Assembly: GCF_047149785.1 (NCBI RefSeq)
Contig: NZ_BAAGBE010000001.1
Span: 1,798,001-1,862,000 of the forward strand
DNA: 64,000 nucleotides
Direction of reading: 5' to 3'
Source: Nitrobacter sp047149785
Lineage (GTDB): Bacteria > Pseudomonadota > Alphaproteobacteria > Rhizobiales > Xanthobacteraceae
In this document: positions 49,617-57,267 of the stretch, piece after piece
Numbering within the stretch: the first letter of the stretch is position 1
Layout: every line of letters begins with the position of its first letter
Notes under the pieces: generated by a model
What the model was told of the DNA's origin: nothing
The model's input: only the letters and a program-made list of their open reading frames with translations
The model's database searches: none
Program-made: the position numbers and the translations under genes

Positions 49617-49641
49617 TGCGATGTCCTTCCAAGAAATGCGA

Positions 49642-50211
49642 TCACAGCGCGGGCACGCGATAGCTCGCGATCATGGCGCTGACGCTGGCCGGCATCATCG
49701 CGACGCTCTGGCCGATAGCGATCAGACCGCGGTTCTCGTACCAGTGCGCCACCAGCGTCCGCACCGCATGGCGCAGCGCATCCGGCACGTCGGTCGCGTC
49801 GGTACCGAATCCGATCTCGACATCGAGTTCGATGCCGGCGGTCGCGCGTCCCGGCGGCGGCAGGCCCCACGTCGACGGCGCGATCACGCCGCCCGCCTTG
49901 TCGACGACAAGCGTCCCGGCATCGATCTCGATGGCGGCCCCGGCGGAGTCGTAGACGCGCGCCGCGACCAGCGAGCGCAACGGTCCCCTGCCGGGCTTGA
50001 CGCGACCGTCATTCGGCCACCGGTCCAGCACGAAGCGCCAGGTCTGCGCGATCAGGGCGCAGCGCGTCATGGCCTCGACATGGCTGCGCGCTGCCGCAAC
50101 TAGCGAGGCGATCACGGTGTCGTCGCCATCGTTCTCCGCGCGCAGGAAGCTCTTGGCCTCCGCGACCGACCACGGTTCGATCGCAGGCCCGCTCAGAAGT
50201 ATCGACGGCAT
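49642..50211 (-). CDS. Head-tail connector protein (RcGTA g6 homologue)
   Basis: 189 residues. The N-terminal WSVAEAKSFLRAENDGDDTVIASLVAAARSHVEAMT is the gp6-like/phage_connect helical adaptor; the C-terminal DVPDALRHAVRTLVAHWYENR is also conserved. The adaptor sits beneath the portal ring. It is separated from the capsid gene by about 2.9 kb of inserted repeats and cargo genes. Confidence 0.9.
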   Translation of the reverse strand: MPSILLSGPAIEPWSVAEAKSFLRAENDGDDTVIASLVAAARSHVEAMTRCALIAQTWRFVLDRWPNDGRVKPGRGPLRSLVAARVYDSAGAAIEIDAGTLVVDKAGGVIAPSTWGLPPPGRATAGIELDVEIGFGTDATDVPDALRHAVRTLVAHWYENRGLIAIGQSVAMMPASVSAMIASYRVPAL

Positions 50212-50254
50212 ATTTGCGCCTTTCCTTTGCTTGATGAATACGCCAGCCGGCTTG

Positions 50255-50395
50255 CTTCACCTCTCCCGTCGAGAGAGATGTCGGCCTGCTCGGCCGCGCA
50301 ATCGCGCGGAGCGGACCGGGTGAGGGGTTACGGCTTGTCGAGAGGTGGTGCCCCCTCACCCCACCTCTTTTTGCGAGAGGAAGCCTGTCGCGTAT
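50255..50395. repeat. Interspersed intergenic repeat, family E
   Basis: It opens cttcacctctcccgtcgaga and continues tgctcggccgcgcaatcgcg, cggaccgggtgaggggttac, ccccctcaccccacctcttt and ends tgcgagaggaag. The two parts are inverted (cacctctcccg / cgagaggtgg, gtgagggg / cccctcac). It lies between divergent g6 and the protease gene, in a 224-base gap. Confidence 0.7.
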
Positions 50396-50435
50396 CCAGT
50401 TGACAGCCGCGCAACGCGATGGCTGACATCGCTCC

Positions 50436-51197
50436 ATGATTCATGAACGTATTCGCCTGGCTGTGGCCGCGACGGTCCTGACGCTGATGCAGCCCTCATT
50501 CGCTATGGTCGGCGGCGGCGGCACGCCCTCGCCCGCGGCGGCAGGCGCGGTCGTCACCATCGTCGGCTCGCACGGCAACTCCTGCACAGGCACGCTGATC
50601 GCGCGCGATGTCGTTCTCACCGCGGCGCACTGCATCGCGCCCGGGACCACCACCAAGATCGTGGACTACAAGAGCCAGCCGCCGCGCCTGCTCGATATCC
50701 GGCGCACCGCCGTTCATCCGCGGTTCGAGATGCAGAGCCTGCTGGCGCATCGCGCCACCGCCGATGTCGCGCTGCTGCAACTCGCCTCACCCCTTCCCGC
50801 GCAACCCGCCGCGCTCGGCGGCGCGCTGATGCCGATCACTGTCGGAATGCGTCTCACCGTCGTCGGCATGGGCGTCGCGGTCGCCGGCGACGGCCGCAGC
50901 GGCGGCGTGGCGCGCGCCGCGAGTCTGGCCGTCACGGGACGGCCCGGCACCTTGCAGATCCGCCTGGTCGATCCTTCAACCAACAACACACGAGCCGGCC
51001 TCGGCGCCTGCACCGGCGATTCCGGCGCGCCGGCGTTTCTCGATTCGGGCGGCGGCGCCGTCATCGCCGGCGTCGTGAGCTGGTCGACGGGGCCGAACAA
51101 CGCGTCAGGCTGCGGCGGCCTCACCGGCGTCACGCCGCTCGCGCTCTATCGCGACTGGATTCTGAAAACGGCGCGAGGCTGGGGCGCGGGGATATAG
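50436..51197 (+). CDS. Secreted trypsin-like serine protease inside the GTA cluster
   Basis: 253 residues. A signal peptide (residues 1-23, AVAATVLTLMQPSFA) precedes an S1-family protease with His65 (LTAAHC), Asp110 (TADVALLQL) and Ser196 (GACTGDSGAPAF). Paired cysteines flank the active site as in trypsins. It is probably periplasmic or secreted. It is transcribed against the GTA genes and lies between the capsid-linked toxin locus and g6, so it is cargo rather than a structural gene. Its substrate is unknown. Confidence 0.88.
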   Translation: MIHERIRLAVAATVLTLMQPSFAMVGGGGTPSPAAAGAVVTIVGSHGNSCTGTLIARDVVLTAAHCIAPGTTTKIVDYKSQPPRLLDIRRTAVHPRFEMQSLLAHRATADVALLQLASPLPAQPAALGGALMPITVGMRLTVVGMGVAVAGDGRSGGVARAASLAVTGRPGTLQIRLVDPSTNNTRAGLGACTGDSGAPAFLDSGGGAVIAGVVSWSTGPNNASGCGGLTGVTPLALYRDWILKTARGWGAGI

Positions 51198-51208
51198 GGA
51201 GCGCCGGT

Positions 51209-51598
51209 TTACTCTGGCTTTATTCCCGTCAGCTTCAAATCGCCATCCATGACGGCAAGCGCCATCCCGGCGTCGCCGGCCTGAGGCATCCAGTGACTCT
51301 CCGCGATAGCCTCGATTTGCCGGCGAGCCTCGACGGGCAACACCTCGCGCGTGTGTATCGCGGCCTTGAGCCTGACCTGCATGTTGGGATAGTCGTAAAG
51401 CGCCATCAGCGCGCGCCGCTGATCGCCCGGACGTCCTTTCAATTCTTCCAAGACTTCCAGCATTCGATCAAAGAGACGATTGAATTTTGTGAGTTCGTGG
51501 CCGAGAAGCGCATCATCCTGTGCGGCCGTGATTGCCGCAAATCGACCCACCAGTTGATCGACAGACATCGTATCGAGTCTGATTTTCCTGAAGATCAT
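51209..51598 (-). CDS. DUF2019-like protein, second (paralogous) immunity candidate
   Basis: 129 residues (MIFRKIRLDTMSVDQLVGRFAAI...). It shares with its neighbour the pattern LVxxFxxIxxAQ...E...KFNRLFDRMLEVLEELKGRPGDQRRALMALYDYPNMQVRLKAA, a HEAT-like repeat seen in DUF2019 proteins. Such genes occur next to polymorphic toxin genes. It lies about 100 bases downstream of the first copy. An alternative start is the ATG at 51568. Immunity role inferred from position and duplication. Confidence 0.7.
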   Translation of the reverse strand: MIFRKIRLDTMSVDQLVGRFAAITAAQDDALLGHELTKFNRLFDRMLEVLEELKGRPGDQRRALMALYDYPNMQVRLKAAIHTREVLPVEARRQIEAIAESHWMPQAGDAGMALAVMDGDLKLTGIKPE

Positions 51599-51700
51599 GG
51601 CTTGAGAACCTCGAACATGACTAATGCACCGAGACCGACCTTCCGGCGTTCTTCCCAACTCTTATCGCGCAGATATAACAAGGTTTGTTTCTGTCATCTC

Positions 51701-52075
51701 TCACTTCGGGATGTAGCTGCCCTCATCGAGCCTTCTGATAGCAGTCGCAGCCTCTCCGTTCTGTGGCTCGATGCCGGATTCACGGATACTTACAAGGGCA
51801 TTGCGAGCCAAGTCCGGATAGAGCGCGAGGAGCGCGCGCGCTGTTGCCAAACGAACCTGAACATTCGAATGTGAAAGCAGCGGTAACAGCGCCCTTCGCT
51901 GATCGCCAGGCATTTCCTTAAGCTCCGCCCTTATACGCTCCATCTTTTTGTACAAGCGATTATACTTAGCATTGTCGATCACATAGATCGCATTATATTG
52001 CGCAAGGCCGATCTCGACAAACTGAGTAACGAGATTTCGCAATCGGGCATAGTCGGGCTGATCGGTGGGAATCAT
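51701..52075 (-). CDS. DUF2019-like immunity candidate for the HNH-like toxin
   Basis: 124 residues. LRNLVTQFVEIGLAQYNAIYVIDNAKYNRLYKKMERIRAELKEMPGDQRRALLPLLSHSNVQVRLATARALLALYP matches the DUF2019/HEAT-like pattern. The ATG overlaps the toxin stop codon, the tight arrangement expected of a toxin-immunity pair. The lower GC and AT-rich stretches here (for example around 51950-51990) differ from the GTA genes and suggest separate acquisition. Confidence 0.75.
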   Translation of the reverse strand: MIPTDQPDYARLRNLVTQFVEIGLAQYNAIYVIDNAKYNRLYKKMERIRAELKEMPGDQRRALLPLLSHSNVQVRLATARALLALYPDLARNALVSIRESGIEPQNGEAATAIRRLDEGSYIPK

Positions 52076-52869
52076 TGAAGCACCCCTTTGTCCCTCAGGA
52101 TCTTCAACCCCTCTTGCATCTGCTCATCCCAACTTCTGCCGCGAAGATAGTCACGAGGTGACAGACCGCCGTAATCTATATTGGCCCTGGAATAGTAACC
52201 GTTAATGTCCAGATGCTTCACGACAGGAATCCGCACCGTATTCTCGGCACTGTCAATCCGCACGCTCCCGAATTGCAGCCTGTTTTGCGCGAACTGACCG
52301 ACGATATGATGATCCTCGTAGCCAGCCTCGGGAGGCATTCGAGCGCGCGCTTGGAGTTCTTCCAGCGGAGCCGGAGGATCATCAGCAGTTTTGATCATAT
52401 CGGTCAGGCGTTTCAATTCCTCAGCCTGATCCAGTGCTCCGAGGAAGATGTCCGCCGCCGGCGACAGGCGGCCGACGACACGCAGCCACCTGACAGCTTG
52501 ACGAACAAACTTCATCCGCCCTTCAGTCGTCTCGGGCCTTTTCGGCGGAATCGGCGGAGGACCGTCATCCGGCGGCCAATCGCCGGCAAGTTGCACGCCT
52601 TCGATCGTATTGTCGCGCGGCGTGATCTGAAAGAGGCCGAGATTACCCCCTCCTGCGCCGCCGTCCGTCCACTGGCCGCCGTCCGGATTGCCCGCCGGCA
52701 CGCGTGTCTGGTTTGGGTTAAATTTGCGCGCCAGCGCGGGAAAGGCTTTGGCGACATCTACGCCCGGCGGAAGAAACCGCGCAGCGTCGGGGCGAACCCA
52801 GCGGGCCGCATCCGGCCGCAGCCATCGCGATTGCTGATGGCGCAGCCAAGCGTCATGGTGCGATGACAT
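52072..52869 (-). CDS. GTA-linked polymorphic toxin with HNH/EndoVII-like C terminus
   Basis: 265 residues in two parts. Residues 1-71 are the shared GTA-toxin N terminus: WLRPDAARWVRPDAARF (16-32), FPALARKFNP (43-52), RVPAGNPDGGQWTDGG (56-71). A proline-rich linker and helical segment follow. The C-terminal domain (about 180-265) has EDHHIVGQFAQNRLQF (His187-His188), ENTVRIPVVKHLDINGYYS (Asn210, His219) and LSPRDYLRGRSWDEQM, resembling His-Asn-His nucleases of bacterial toxins. No signal peptide. The gene follows the capsid gene after two repeats and overlaps a DUF2019 immunity candidate. Nuclease activity is inferred. Confidence 0.72.
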   Translation of the reverse strand: MSSHHDAWLRHQQSRWLRPDAARWVRPDAARFLPPGVDVAKAFPALARKFNPNQTRVPAGNPDGGQWTDGGAGGGNLGLFQITPRDNTIEGVQLAGDWPPDDGPPPIPPKRPETTEGRMKFVRQAVRWLRVVGRLSPAADIFLGALDQAEELKRLTDMIKTADDPPAPLEELQARARMPPEAGYEDHHIVGQFAQNRLQFGSVRIDSAENTVRIPVVKHLDINGYYSRANIDYGGLSPRDYLRGRSWDEQMQEGLKILRDKGVLQ

Positions 52870-52890
52870 CGGATACTGCCTGTCATTGGT

Positions 52891-53153
52891 AGCGTTTTCG
52901 AGCGAAGTGGATACCGGTTCGCGTCAAGAAAACGCGTCAAATCAAAATCATAGAGCCCCGCTTCTGATTCCATCAGAAGCGGAAAGGCTCGGATGATGGA
53001 GAACGGAGATGTCGCGTCCCGGATGCGACGCCAGCCGCGAAGCGCTGGGCTGCCGATCCGGGACCGCTTCACGAAAGAAGCCGCACTCCGCGGCGGTCCC
53101 GGTTCAGCGACGCGGCGGGGCACGCCGCATCGCGCCCGGGACACGAGACGCCT
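52891..53153. repeat. Two adjacent intergenic repeats: family A copy 5 and family C copy 3
   Basis: 52891-52990 is a family-A element (agcgttttcgagcgaagtgg ... gcggaaaggctc). 52998-53153 is a family-C element (tcgcgtcccggatgcgacgc ... cgcgcccgggacacgagacg). Together they separate the capsid gene from its downstream toxin gene. Confidence 0.82.
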
Positions 53154-54406
53154 CAACTCGCCGCGAACTTCATCAGCTTGATGGCGTCGAAGTCCTGCAC
53201 GCCGCCACCAACGCGCTTGGTGGTGTAGAACAACACGTAGGGTTTCGCCGAGTAAGGATCGCGCAGCACGCGCACGCCGGCGCGGTCCACCACGAGGTAG
53301 CCGCGGCGGAAATCGCCGAACGCGATCGACAGCGAATTCGTCGCGACATCCGGCATGTCCTCGGCCTCGACCAGCGGGAACGTCATCAGCGAAGCGCGCC
53401 CGCCCGCCAGCGACGGCGGCTGCCACAGATAAGAGCCGCCGGTATCCTTGAACTTGCGGATCGCGGCTTGCGTCTTGCGGTTCATCACGAAGGCGGCGTT
53501 CTGGCGATAGCCGGCCTTCAGCGCGTAGACCAGGTCGACAAGTGCATCGGAGGGGTTCGACGCAGCGAACCCGCCGGCGAGGCCGCTGGCGACGTAGCCG
53601 AGCTTGCCCCACACCCATGAACCGTTGGCCACGGTGTCGGATTGCAGGAAGCCCTTCGGCTTGCTGCTGCCGTCGCCGTTGACGAAGGCCGCGCCCTCCT
53701 GCACCGCAAAGGTCAGCTCCACCTCCTGCGCGATCCACTCGTCGATATTGACGGCGCTGTCATCGAGCAGCGTCGCGGTCGCCGCCGGCATGGCGTAAAG
53801 CTCCATCGCCGGGAAGCTCAGGGCGTCCAGCGTCGGCGATGTGGTTTGCGTGCGCGAGTCGGTCTCGCCGACCCAGCCGGTGGCGGGCCCCGCCGTCATG
53901 AACGGCTTCTTGTAGACGTTGCCGGAGATGGTGCGCACCGACGAGAGCGCGCGGATCGGCGAGATCGCCGCCAGCCGTTCGCCGATGGTCTGCTCCAGTT
54001 CGACCGGCACCAGGTAGCCGCCGTCGGGATTGGAGCCGACGGACATGGCCTTGGTCTCCAGGTCGCGCAAGGCGCCCGCCTCGCCGCCGCGCACATAGGC
54101 TTCGAATGCGCTCTTGTGCTCGCGGGACATGGCGTCGCCGGCGATGCGGCCGCGGCCTTCGAGCGCCGGACGGGCGTGCTTCAGCGCCAGTTCGTCCATG
54201 CGCTTGTTCTGCGCGTCGAGCGCGGCATTGATGCGGTCGACCTTTTCCTCCAGCAGCACGTCGCCGCGCTTCTTCTCCAGCCGCGCCAGGCGTTCGTCGT
54301 TGGCCGCCTTGAATTCCTCGAAAGTGACGCGGAAGTCGTCGTAGTCGCCGCGGGCGGCGACGCCGGATTTGTGCTCCGGCGCGGTGTCGGTGATATCGAA
54401 GTCCAT
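53153..54406 (-). CDS. HK97-type major capsid protein (RcGTA g5 homologue)
   Basis: 417 residues; RcGTA g5 is about 400. A coiled-coil delta/scaffold-like N terminus (FEEFKAANDERLARLEKKRGDVLLEEKVDRINAALDAQNKRMDELAL) is removed by the protease encoded upstream in HK97-like phages. The capsid fold starts near VGSNPDGGYLVPVELEQTIGERL and includes TGWVGETDSRTQTTSPTL and NGDGSSKPKGFL. The ATG at 54406 has GAGGAG seven bases upstream. A longer open frame upstream was rejected. Confidence 0.94.
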   Translation of the reverse strand: MDFDITDTAPEHKSGVAARGDYDDFRVTFEEFKAANDERLARLEKKRGDVLLEEKVDRINAALDAQNKRMDELALKHARPALEGRGRIAGDAMSREHKSAFEAYVRGGEAGALRDLETKAMSVGSNPDGGYLVPVELEQTIGERLAAISPIRALSSVRTISGNVYKKPFMTAGPATGWVGETDSRTQTTSPTLDALSFPAMELYAMPAATATLLDDSAVNIDEWIAQEVELTFAVQEGAAFVNGDGSSKPKGFLQSDTVANGSWVWGKLGYVASGLAGGFAASNPSDALVDLVYALKAGYRQNAAFVMNRKTQAAIRKFKDTGGSYLWQPPSLAGGRASLMTFPLVEAEDMPDVATNSLSIAFGDFRRGYLVVDRAGVRVLRDPYSAKPYVLFYTTKRVGGGVQDFDAIKLMKFAAS

Positions 54407-54513
54407 TCGCATTCTCCTCGGTGGTCGTGGTTTCACGGCTGTGTCGTTCAAGACTTGTGAACGGCACTGCGCTAGAATGGCCTCCCGCAACGGCAGCACC
54501 GTCGAGGCAAACC

Positions 54514-54801
54514 ATGCGCTTTCTGATCTTTGTCTGGATAACTCTCGTCGTCGCCGCCACAGCCAGCGCGTGGTATGCGATGGAGCCATTGCGGCGCGGT
54601 GCCGCAAGGTTCTGGATCGGCGTTTGCGCGGTGCTGCTGGCGGCGTTCGCGATTTCCTTCGTGATGCTGGGCGCCAGCGCCGAAAAATCGCTGCTGTCGA
54701 TCTCGCTCTATTTCCTGAATTGGGGCATGGCGGCCGGCGGCGCGGCGGTCTGCGTCGGCGTCATCGCCGGCCTCTCGCTGGCGCTGGCGTTCAAGCGGTG
54801 A
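54514..54801 (+). CDS. Small three-helix membrane protein
   Basis: 95 residues from the ATG at 54514, which has GAGG six bases upstream. Three hydrophobic segments (FLIFVWITLVVAATASAWY, FWIGVCAVLLAAFAISFVML and GMAAGGAAVCVGVIAGLSLALAF). It is divergent from the capsid gene and opposite to the GTA genes. I recognise no family; it may be cargo of the inserted region. Confidence 0.6.
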   Translation: MRFLIFVWITLVVAATASAWYAMEPLRRGAARFWIGVCAVLLAAFAISFVMLGASAEKSLLSISLYFLNWGMAAGGAAVCVGVIAGLSLALAFKR

Positions 54802-54865
54802 AGCGCGTCGGCATCAGCCGGGTGAACGCCGTCCACGGCATGACGAATTATGACGGAATCAACCG

Positions 54866-54940
54866 CCGTCATACCCGGACGTGATCCAGGCATCCATCCT
54901 CTCAAAAAAGATTGCCGGGTCAAGCCCGGCAATGACGAGA
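54866..54940. repeat. Interspersed intergenic repeat, family D, copy 1
   Basis: It contains cgtcatacccggacgtgatc and the perfect palindrome-like attgccgggtcaagcccggcaat (about 54912-54934). Similar cores lie at 61507-61532 and 61888-61912. It separates the membrane gene from the immunity array. Confidence 0.8.
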
Positions 54941-54992
54941 TGAAGGCGTTCTCAAGGTGAAGGAGTTCTCCTCGGAACACAACGTGCCTACT

Positions 54993-55223
54993 CTACCGGC
55001 CCTTGCGCTTCGCGCGCAGTTCCTTGTTGAACTTCATCAGCTTGTCGAGCTGCTCCTTGGTCAGATCATACCACTCGATATGGCTGGAATCCTGCCGGCG
55101 CTGCGATTCCAGACCGTCGAGCTCTCCAAGGAACTTCCGTACCAGCCAGTATTCGCGCTCGTCAGGCCACGACAGATATGCCTCAACGCCCTCGACGTAG
55201 ACTTCGATTTTATACTTCGCCAT
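54993..55223 (-). CDS. Array protein B, copy 4
   Basis: 76 residues: MAKYKIEVYVEGVEAYLSWP, LVRKFLGELDGLESQRR, LTKEQLDKLMKFNKELRAK. Small alpha/beta protein without a signal peptide; family not recognised. It differs from copy 3 at three or four positions. It is paired with A copy 4 immediately upstream, and the constant A-B pairing suggests that both take part in immunity. End of the array. Confidence 0.75.
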   Translation of the reverse strand: MAKYKIEVYVEGVEAYLSWPDEREYWLVRKFLGELDGLESQRRQDSSHIEWYDLTKEQLDKLMKFNKELRAKRKGR

Positions 55224-55298
55224 GATCCGCTCTATTCATTCCGGGGAAATGCTCCCTGGCAAGCCGAATACGGCATCAATATCCTCTTTCCGTTTCTC

Positions 55299-55568
55299 CT
55301 ATTCGATCGCGTCCCGTATCAGCGTCAGCACCCCGCGCATGTTGTCAAAGTAATAGCCGGGCTCGGCATCGTTCCATATCCGCTCCAACTCGGCGTCCGT
55401 AGGGTTTTGCGCGAGCAATTCCTGCAGGAAGCGCTTGACGACCGCTTGATCCTGTTTGTTCGAACATCTCAGGGCCTTCGCAACCCACTCGTCCATCGAG
55501 GAGACTTCCGCGCTGCTGCCCTGATAGAAGCATTGGACCACGTGGTCGAACTCTTTCGGAACCAACAT
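55299..55568 (-). CDS. Array protein A, copy 4 (CdiI-like immunity candidate)
   Basis: 89 residues, acidic and helical: FDHVVQCFYQGSSAEVSSMD, VKRFLQELLAQNPTDAELER, YYFDNMRGVLTLIRDAIE. The layout resembles CdiI_2-type contact-dependent-inhibition immunity proteins. This copy belongs to the SA/EPGY subtype (Ser19-Ala20, Glu-Pro-Gly-Tyr near 69-72) with copy 1. AAGGAGAGGTC precedes the ATG, a strong ribosome site. Confidence 0.75.
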   Translation of the reverse strand: MLVPKEFDHVVQCFYQGSSAEVSSMDEWVAKALRCSNKQDQAVVKRFLQELLAQNPTDAELERIWNDAEPGYYFDNMRGVLTLIRDAIE

Positions 55569-55620
55569 GACCTCTCCTTGCTATTTGCGAAGTTCGTTTT
55601 TGGGAAAGGCCGACGCTTGT

Positions 55621-55851
55621 CTAACGACCCTTGCGCTTCGCGCGCAGTTCCTTGTTGAACTTCATCAGCTTGTCGAGCTGCTCCTTGGTCAGATCATACC
55701 ATTCGATATGGCTGGAATCCTTCCGGCGCTGCCATTCCAGACCGTCGAGTTCTCCAAGGAACTTCCGTACCAGCCAGTATTCGCGCTCGTCAGACCACGA
55801 CAGATATGCCTCAACACCCTCGACGTAGACCTCGATTTTATATCTCGCCAT
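55621..55851 (-). CDS. Array protein B, copy 3
   Basis: 76 residues, nearly identical to copies 1 and 4; distinguishing residues are Arg3 and Ser20 (SWSDERE). It is followed by the same 3' spacer as copy 4. Same unknown family; presumed partner of A copy 3. Confidence 0.75.
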   Translation of the reverse strand: MARYKIEVYVEGVEAYLSWSDEREYWLVRKFLGELDGLEWQRRKDSSHIEWYDLTKEQLDKLMKFNKELRAKRKGR

Positions 55852-55929
55852 GATCCGCTCTATTCATTCCGGGGAAATGCTCCCGATCGGCGAGACGAAT
55901 ACGGCATCAATATCCTCCTTCCGTTTCTC

Positions 55930-56199
55930 CTAATCGATCGCGTCCCGGATCAGCGTCAATACCCCGCGTATGTCGTCAAAGTCGTAGTTGGCCCCGGCAT
56001 CTCCCCATATCCGCTGCAACTGCGCGTCCGTAAGGTTTTGCGCGAGCAATTCCTGCAGAAAGCGCTTGACGACCGCCCGCTGCTGTTTGTTCAAATACTC
56101 CAGGGCAAACGCAATCCACTCTTCTATTGTGGAGACTTCCTCGTCGCTGCCCTGATAGAAGCATTCGACCAAGCGGTCGAACTCTTTCGGAACCAACAT
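55930..56199 (-). CDS. Array protein A, copy 3 (CdiI-like immunity candidate)
   Basis: 89 residues and the most diverged A copy: FDRLVECFYQGSDEEVSTIE, IAFALEYLNKQQRAVVKRFL, IWGDAGANYDFDDIRGVLTL. It belongs to the DE/GANY subtype with copy 2. Changes cluster at residues 5-10, 19-40 and 66-76 while 41-63 and 77-89 are nearly invariant, a pattern expected if the variable patches contact different toxins. Confidence 0.75.
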   Translation of the reverse strand: MLVPKEFDRLVECFYQGSDEEVSTIEEWIAFALEYLNKQQRAVVKRFLQELLAQNLTDAQLQRIWGDAGANYDFDDIRGVLTLIRDAID

Positions 56200-56266
56200 G
56201 ACCTCTCCTTGCTAGTTGCGACGTTGGTTTCCGGGATAGGCCGGCAACCTCCTGAAAGACCCACAT

Positions 56267-56509
56267 TTAGTCGGGCCGCTTCACTCCCTGCACGCGCCTG
56301 AACTCCATCAGGGCCACGAACTGATCCTCGGTCTCGAGATAGTAGGAATCCGGTTGGTCGGGATAGCGCTTCGTCTGGCCCGCCGGCTCACCGACCAGGC
56401 CGCGCAGGAAGGCGACGCCGTCCTTGAACTCAGCCTCGTGCCGCCACGGCAAAATCATGCTGACACCATTATGAGCACAATAAATTTCAACGCTATATCG
56501 GGACGTCAT
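56267..56509 (-). CDS. Divergent B-like protein (B')
   Basis: 80 residues (MTSRYSVEIYCAHNGVSMIL...). It keeps the B skeleton (Y-x-V-x-x-Y near the start, L-x-W-x-x-E-x-E, a central FL, and a C-terminal Y-x-L-x-x-x-x-x-x-LMEF) but is otherwise very different. It occupies the place of the B gene in unit 2, next to a relic of the original B. Presumably a distant paralogue, recombined in. Confidence 0.65.
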   Translation of the reverse strand: MTSRYSVEIYCAHNGVSMILPWRHEAEFKDGVAFLRGLVGEPAGQTKRYPDQPDSYYLETEDQFVALMEFRRVQGVKRPD

Positions 56510-56577
56510 GATTTTTATCGCCTGCGATCAGGGTTGGTCGGGAATGCCGTATCGACATCAGCCGGGTGAACGCTTGT

Positions 56578-56625
56578 CTAACGGCCCTCGCGTTTCGCGC
56601 GCAGCGCCCGCGCCGGAATTTCATC
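56578..56625 (-). pseudogene. Relic of array protein B copy 2 (3' end only)
   Basis: Read on the minus strand, this stretch ends in codons for LRAKREGR and a TAG stop, matching the LRAKRKGR end of intact B copies, and the following spacer (acaagcg) also matches. The body of the gene is missing; only about ten codons are recognisable, after A copy 2. It marks the deletion point in unit 2. Confidence 0.65.
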
Positions 56626-56638
56626 ACGCACGCTGCTC

Positions 56639-56908
56639 CTAATCGATCGCGTCCCGGATCAGCGTCAAGACCCCGCGTATGTCTTCGAAGAAGTAGTTGG
56701 CCCCGGCATCGTTCCATATCCGCTGCAACTCGGCGTCCGTAGGGTTTTGCGCGAGCAATTCCTGCAGGAAGCGCTTGACGGCCGCTTGATCCTGCTTGTC
56801 CGAACATCTCAGGGCCTTCGCAACCCACTCTTCCATCGTGGAGACTTCCTCGTCGCTGCCCTGATAGAAGCATTCGACCACGTAGACGAACTCTTTCGGA
56901 ACCACCAT
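56639..56908 (-). CDS. Array protein A, copy 2 (CdiI-like immunity candidate)
   Basis: 89 residues: FVYVVECFYQGSDEEVSTME, DQAAVKRFLQELLAQNPTD, WNDAGANYFFEDIRGVLTL. DE/GANY subtype. The strong AAGGAGAGGTCATG start is conserved. It is followed by the B relic and then B'. Confidence 0.75.
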   Translation of the reverse strand: MVVPKEFVYVVECFYQGSDEEVSTMEEWVAKALRCSDKQDQAAVKRFLQELLAQNPTDAELQRIWNDAGANYFFEDIRGVLTLIRDAID

Positions 56909-56961
56909 GACCTCTCCTTGCTATTTGCGAGGTTCGTTTTTGGGAAAGGCCGAACGCTTGT

Positions 56962-57192
56962 CTAACGACCCTTGCGCTTCTCGCGCAGCTCCTTGCTGAA
57001 TTCCATCAGCTTGTCGAGTTGCTCTTGGGTCAGATCATACCATTCGATATGGCTGGAATCCTTCCGGCGCTGCCATTCCAGACCGTCGAGTTCTCCAAGG
57101 AACTTCCGTACCAGCCAGTATTCGCGCTCGTCAGGCCACGACAGATATGCCTCAACGCCCTCGACGTAGACTTGGATTTTATACTTTGCCAT
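56962..57192 (-). CDS. Array protein B, copy 1
   Basis: 76 residues: MAKYKIQVYVEGVEAYLSWP, DSSHIEWYDLTQEQLDKLME, FSKELREKRKGR. Its C terminus differs from copies 3 and 4 (MEFSKELREK versus MKFNKELRAK). Family not recognised. It is the B gene nearest the toxin. Confidence 0.75.
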   Translation of the reverse strand: MAKYKIQVYVEGVEAYLSWPDEREYWLVRKFLGELDGLEWQRRKDSSHIEWYDLTQEQLDKLMEFSKELREKRKGR

Positions 57193-57267
57193 GGTCTGCT
57201 CTATTCATTCCGGGGAAATGCTCCCTGGCAAGCCGAATACGGCATCAATATCCTCTTTCCGTTTCTC

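Noticed and set aside
50436..51197. Trypsin-like protein as the prohead protease of the cluster
   Set aside because: It has a signal peptide and S1-family triad and runs on the other strand; a proper HK97-type protease is present at 58293-58940.
53009..54460. Plus-strand frames opposite the capsid gene
   Set aside because: No ribosome sites, Arg/His-rich mirror composition; the capsid protein is clear on the other strand.
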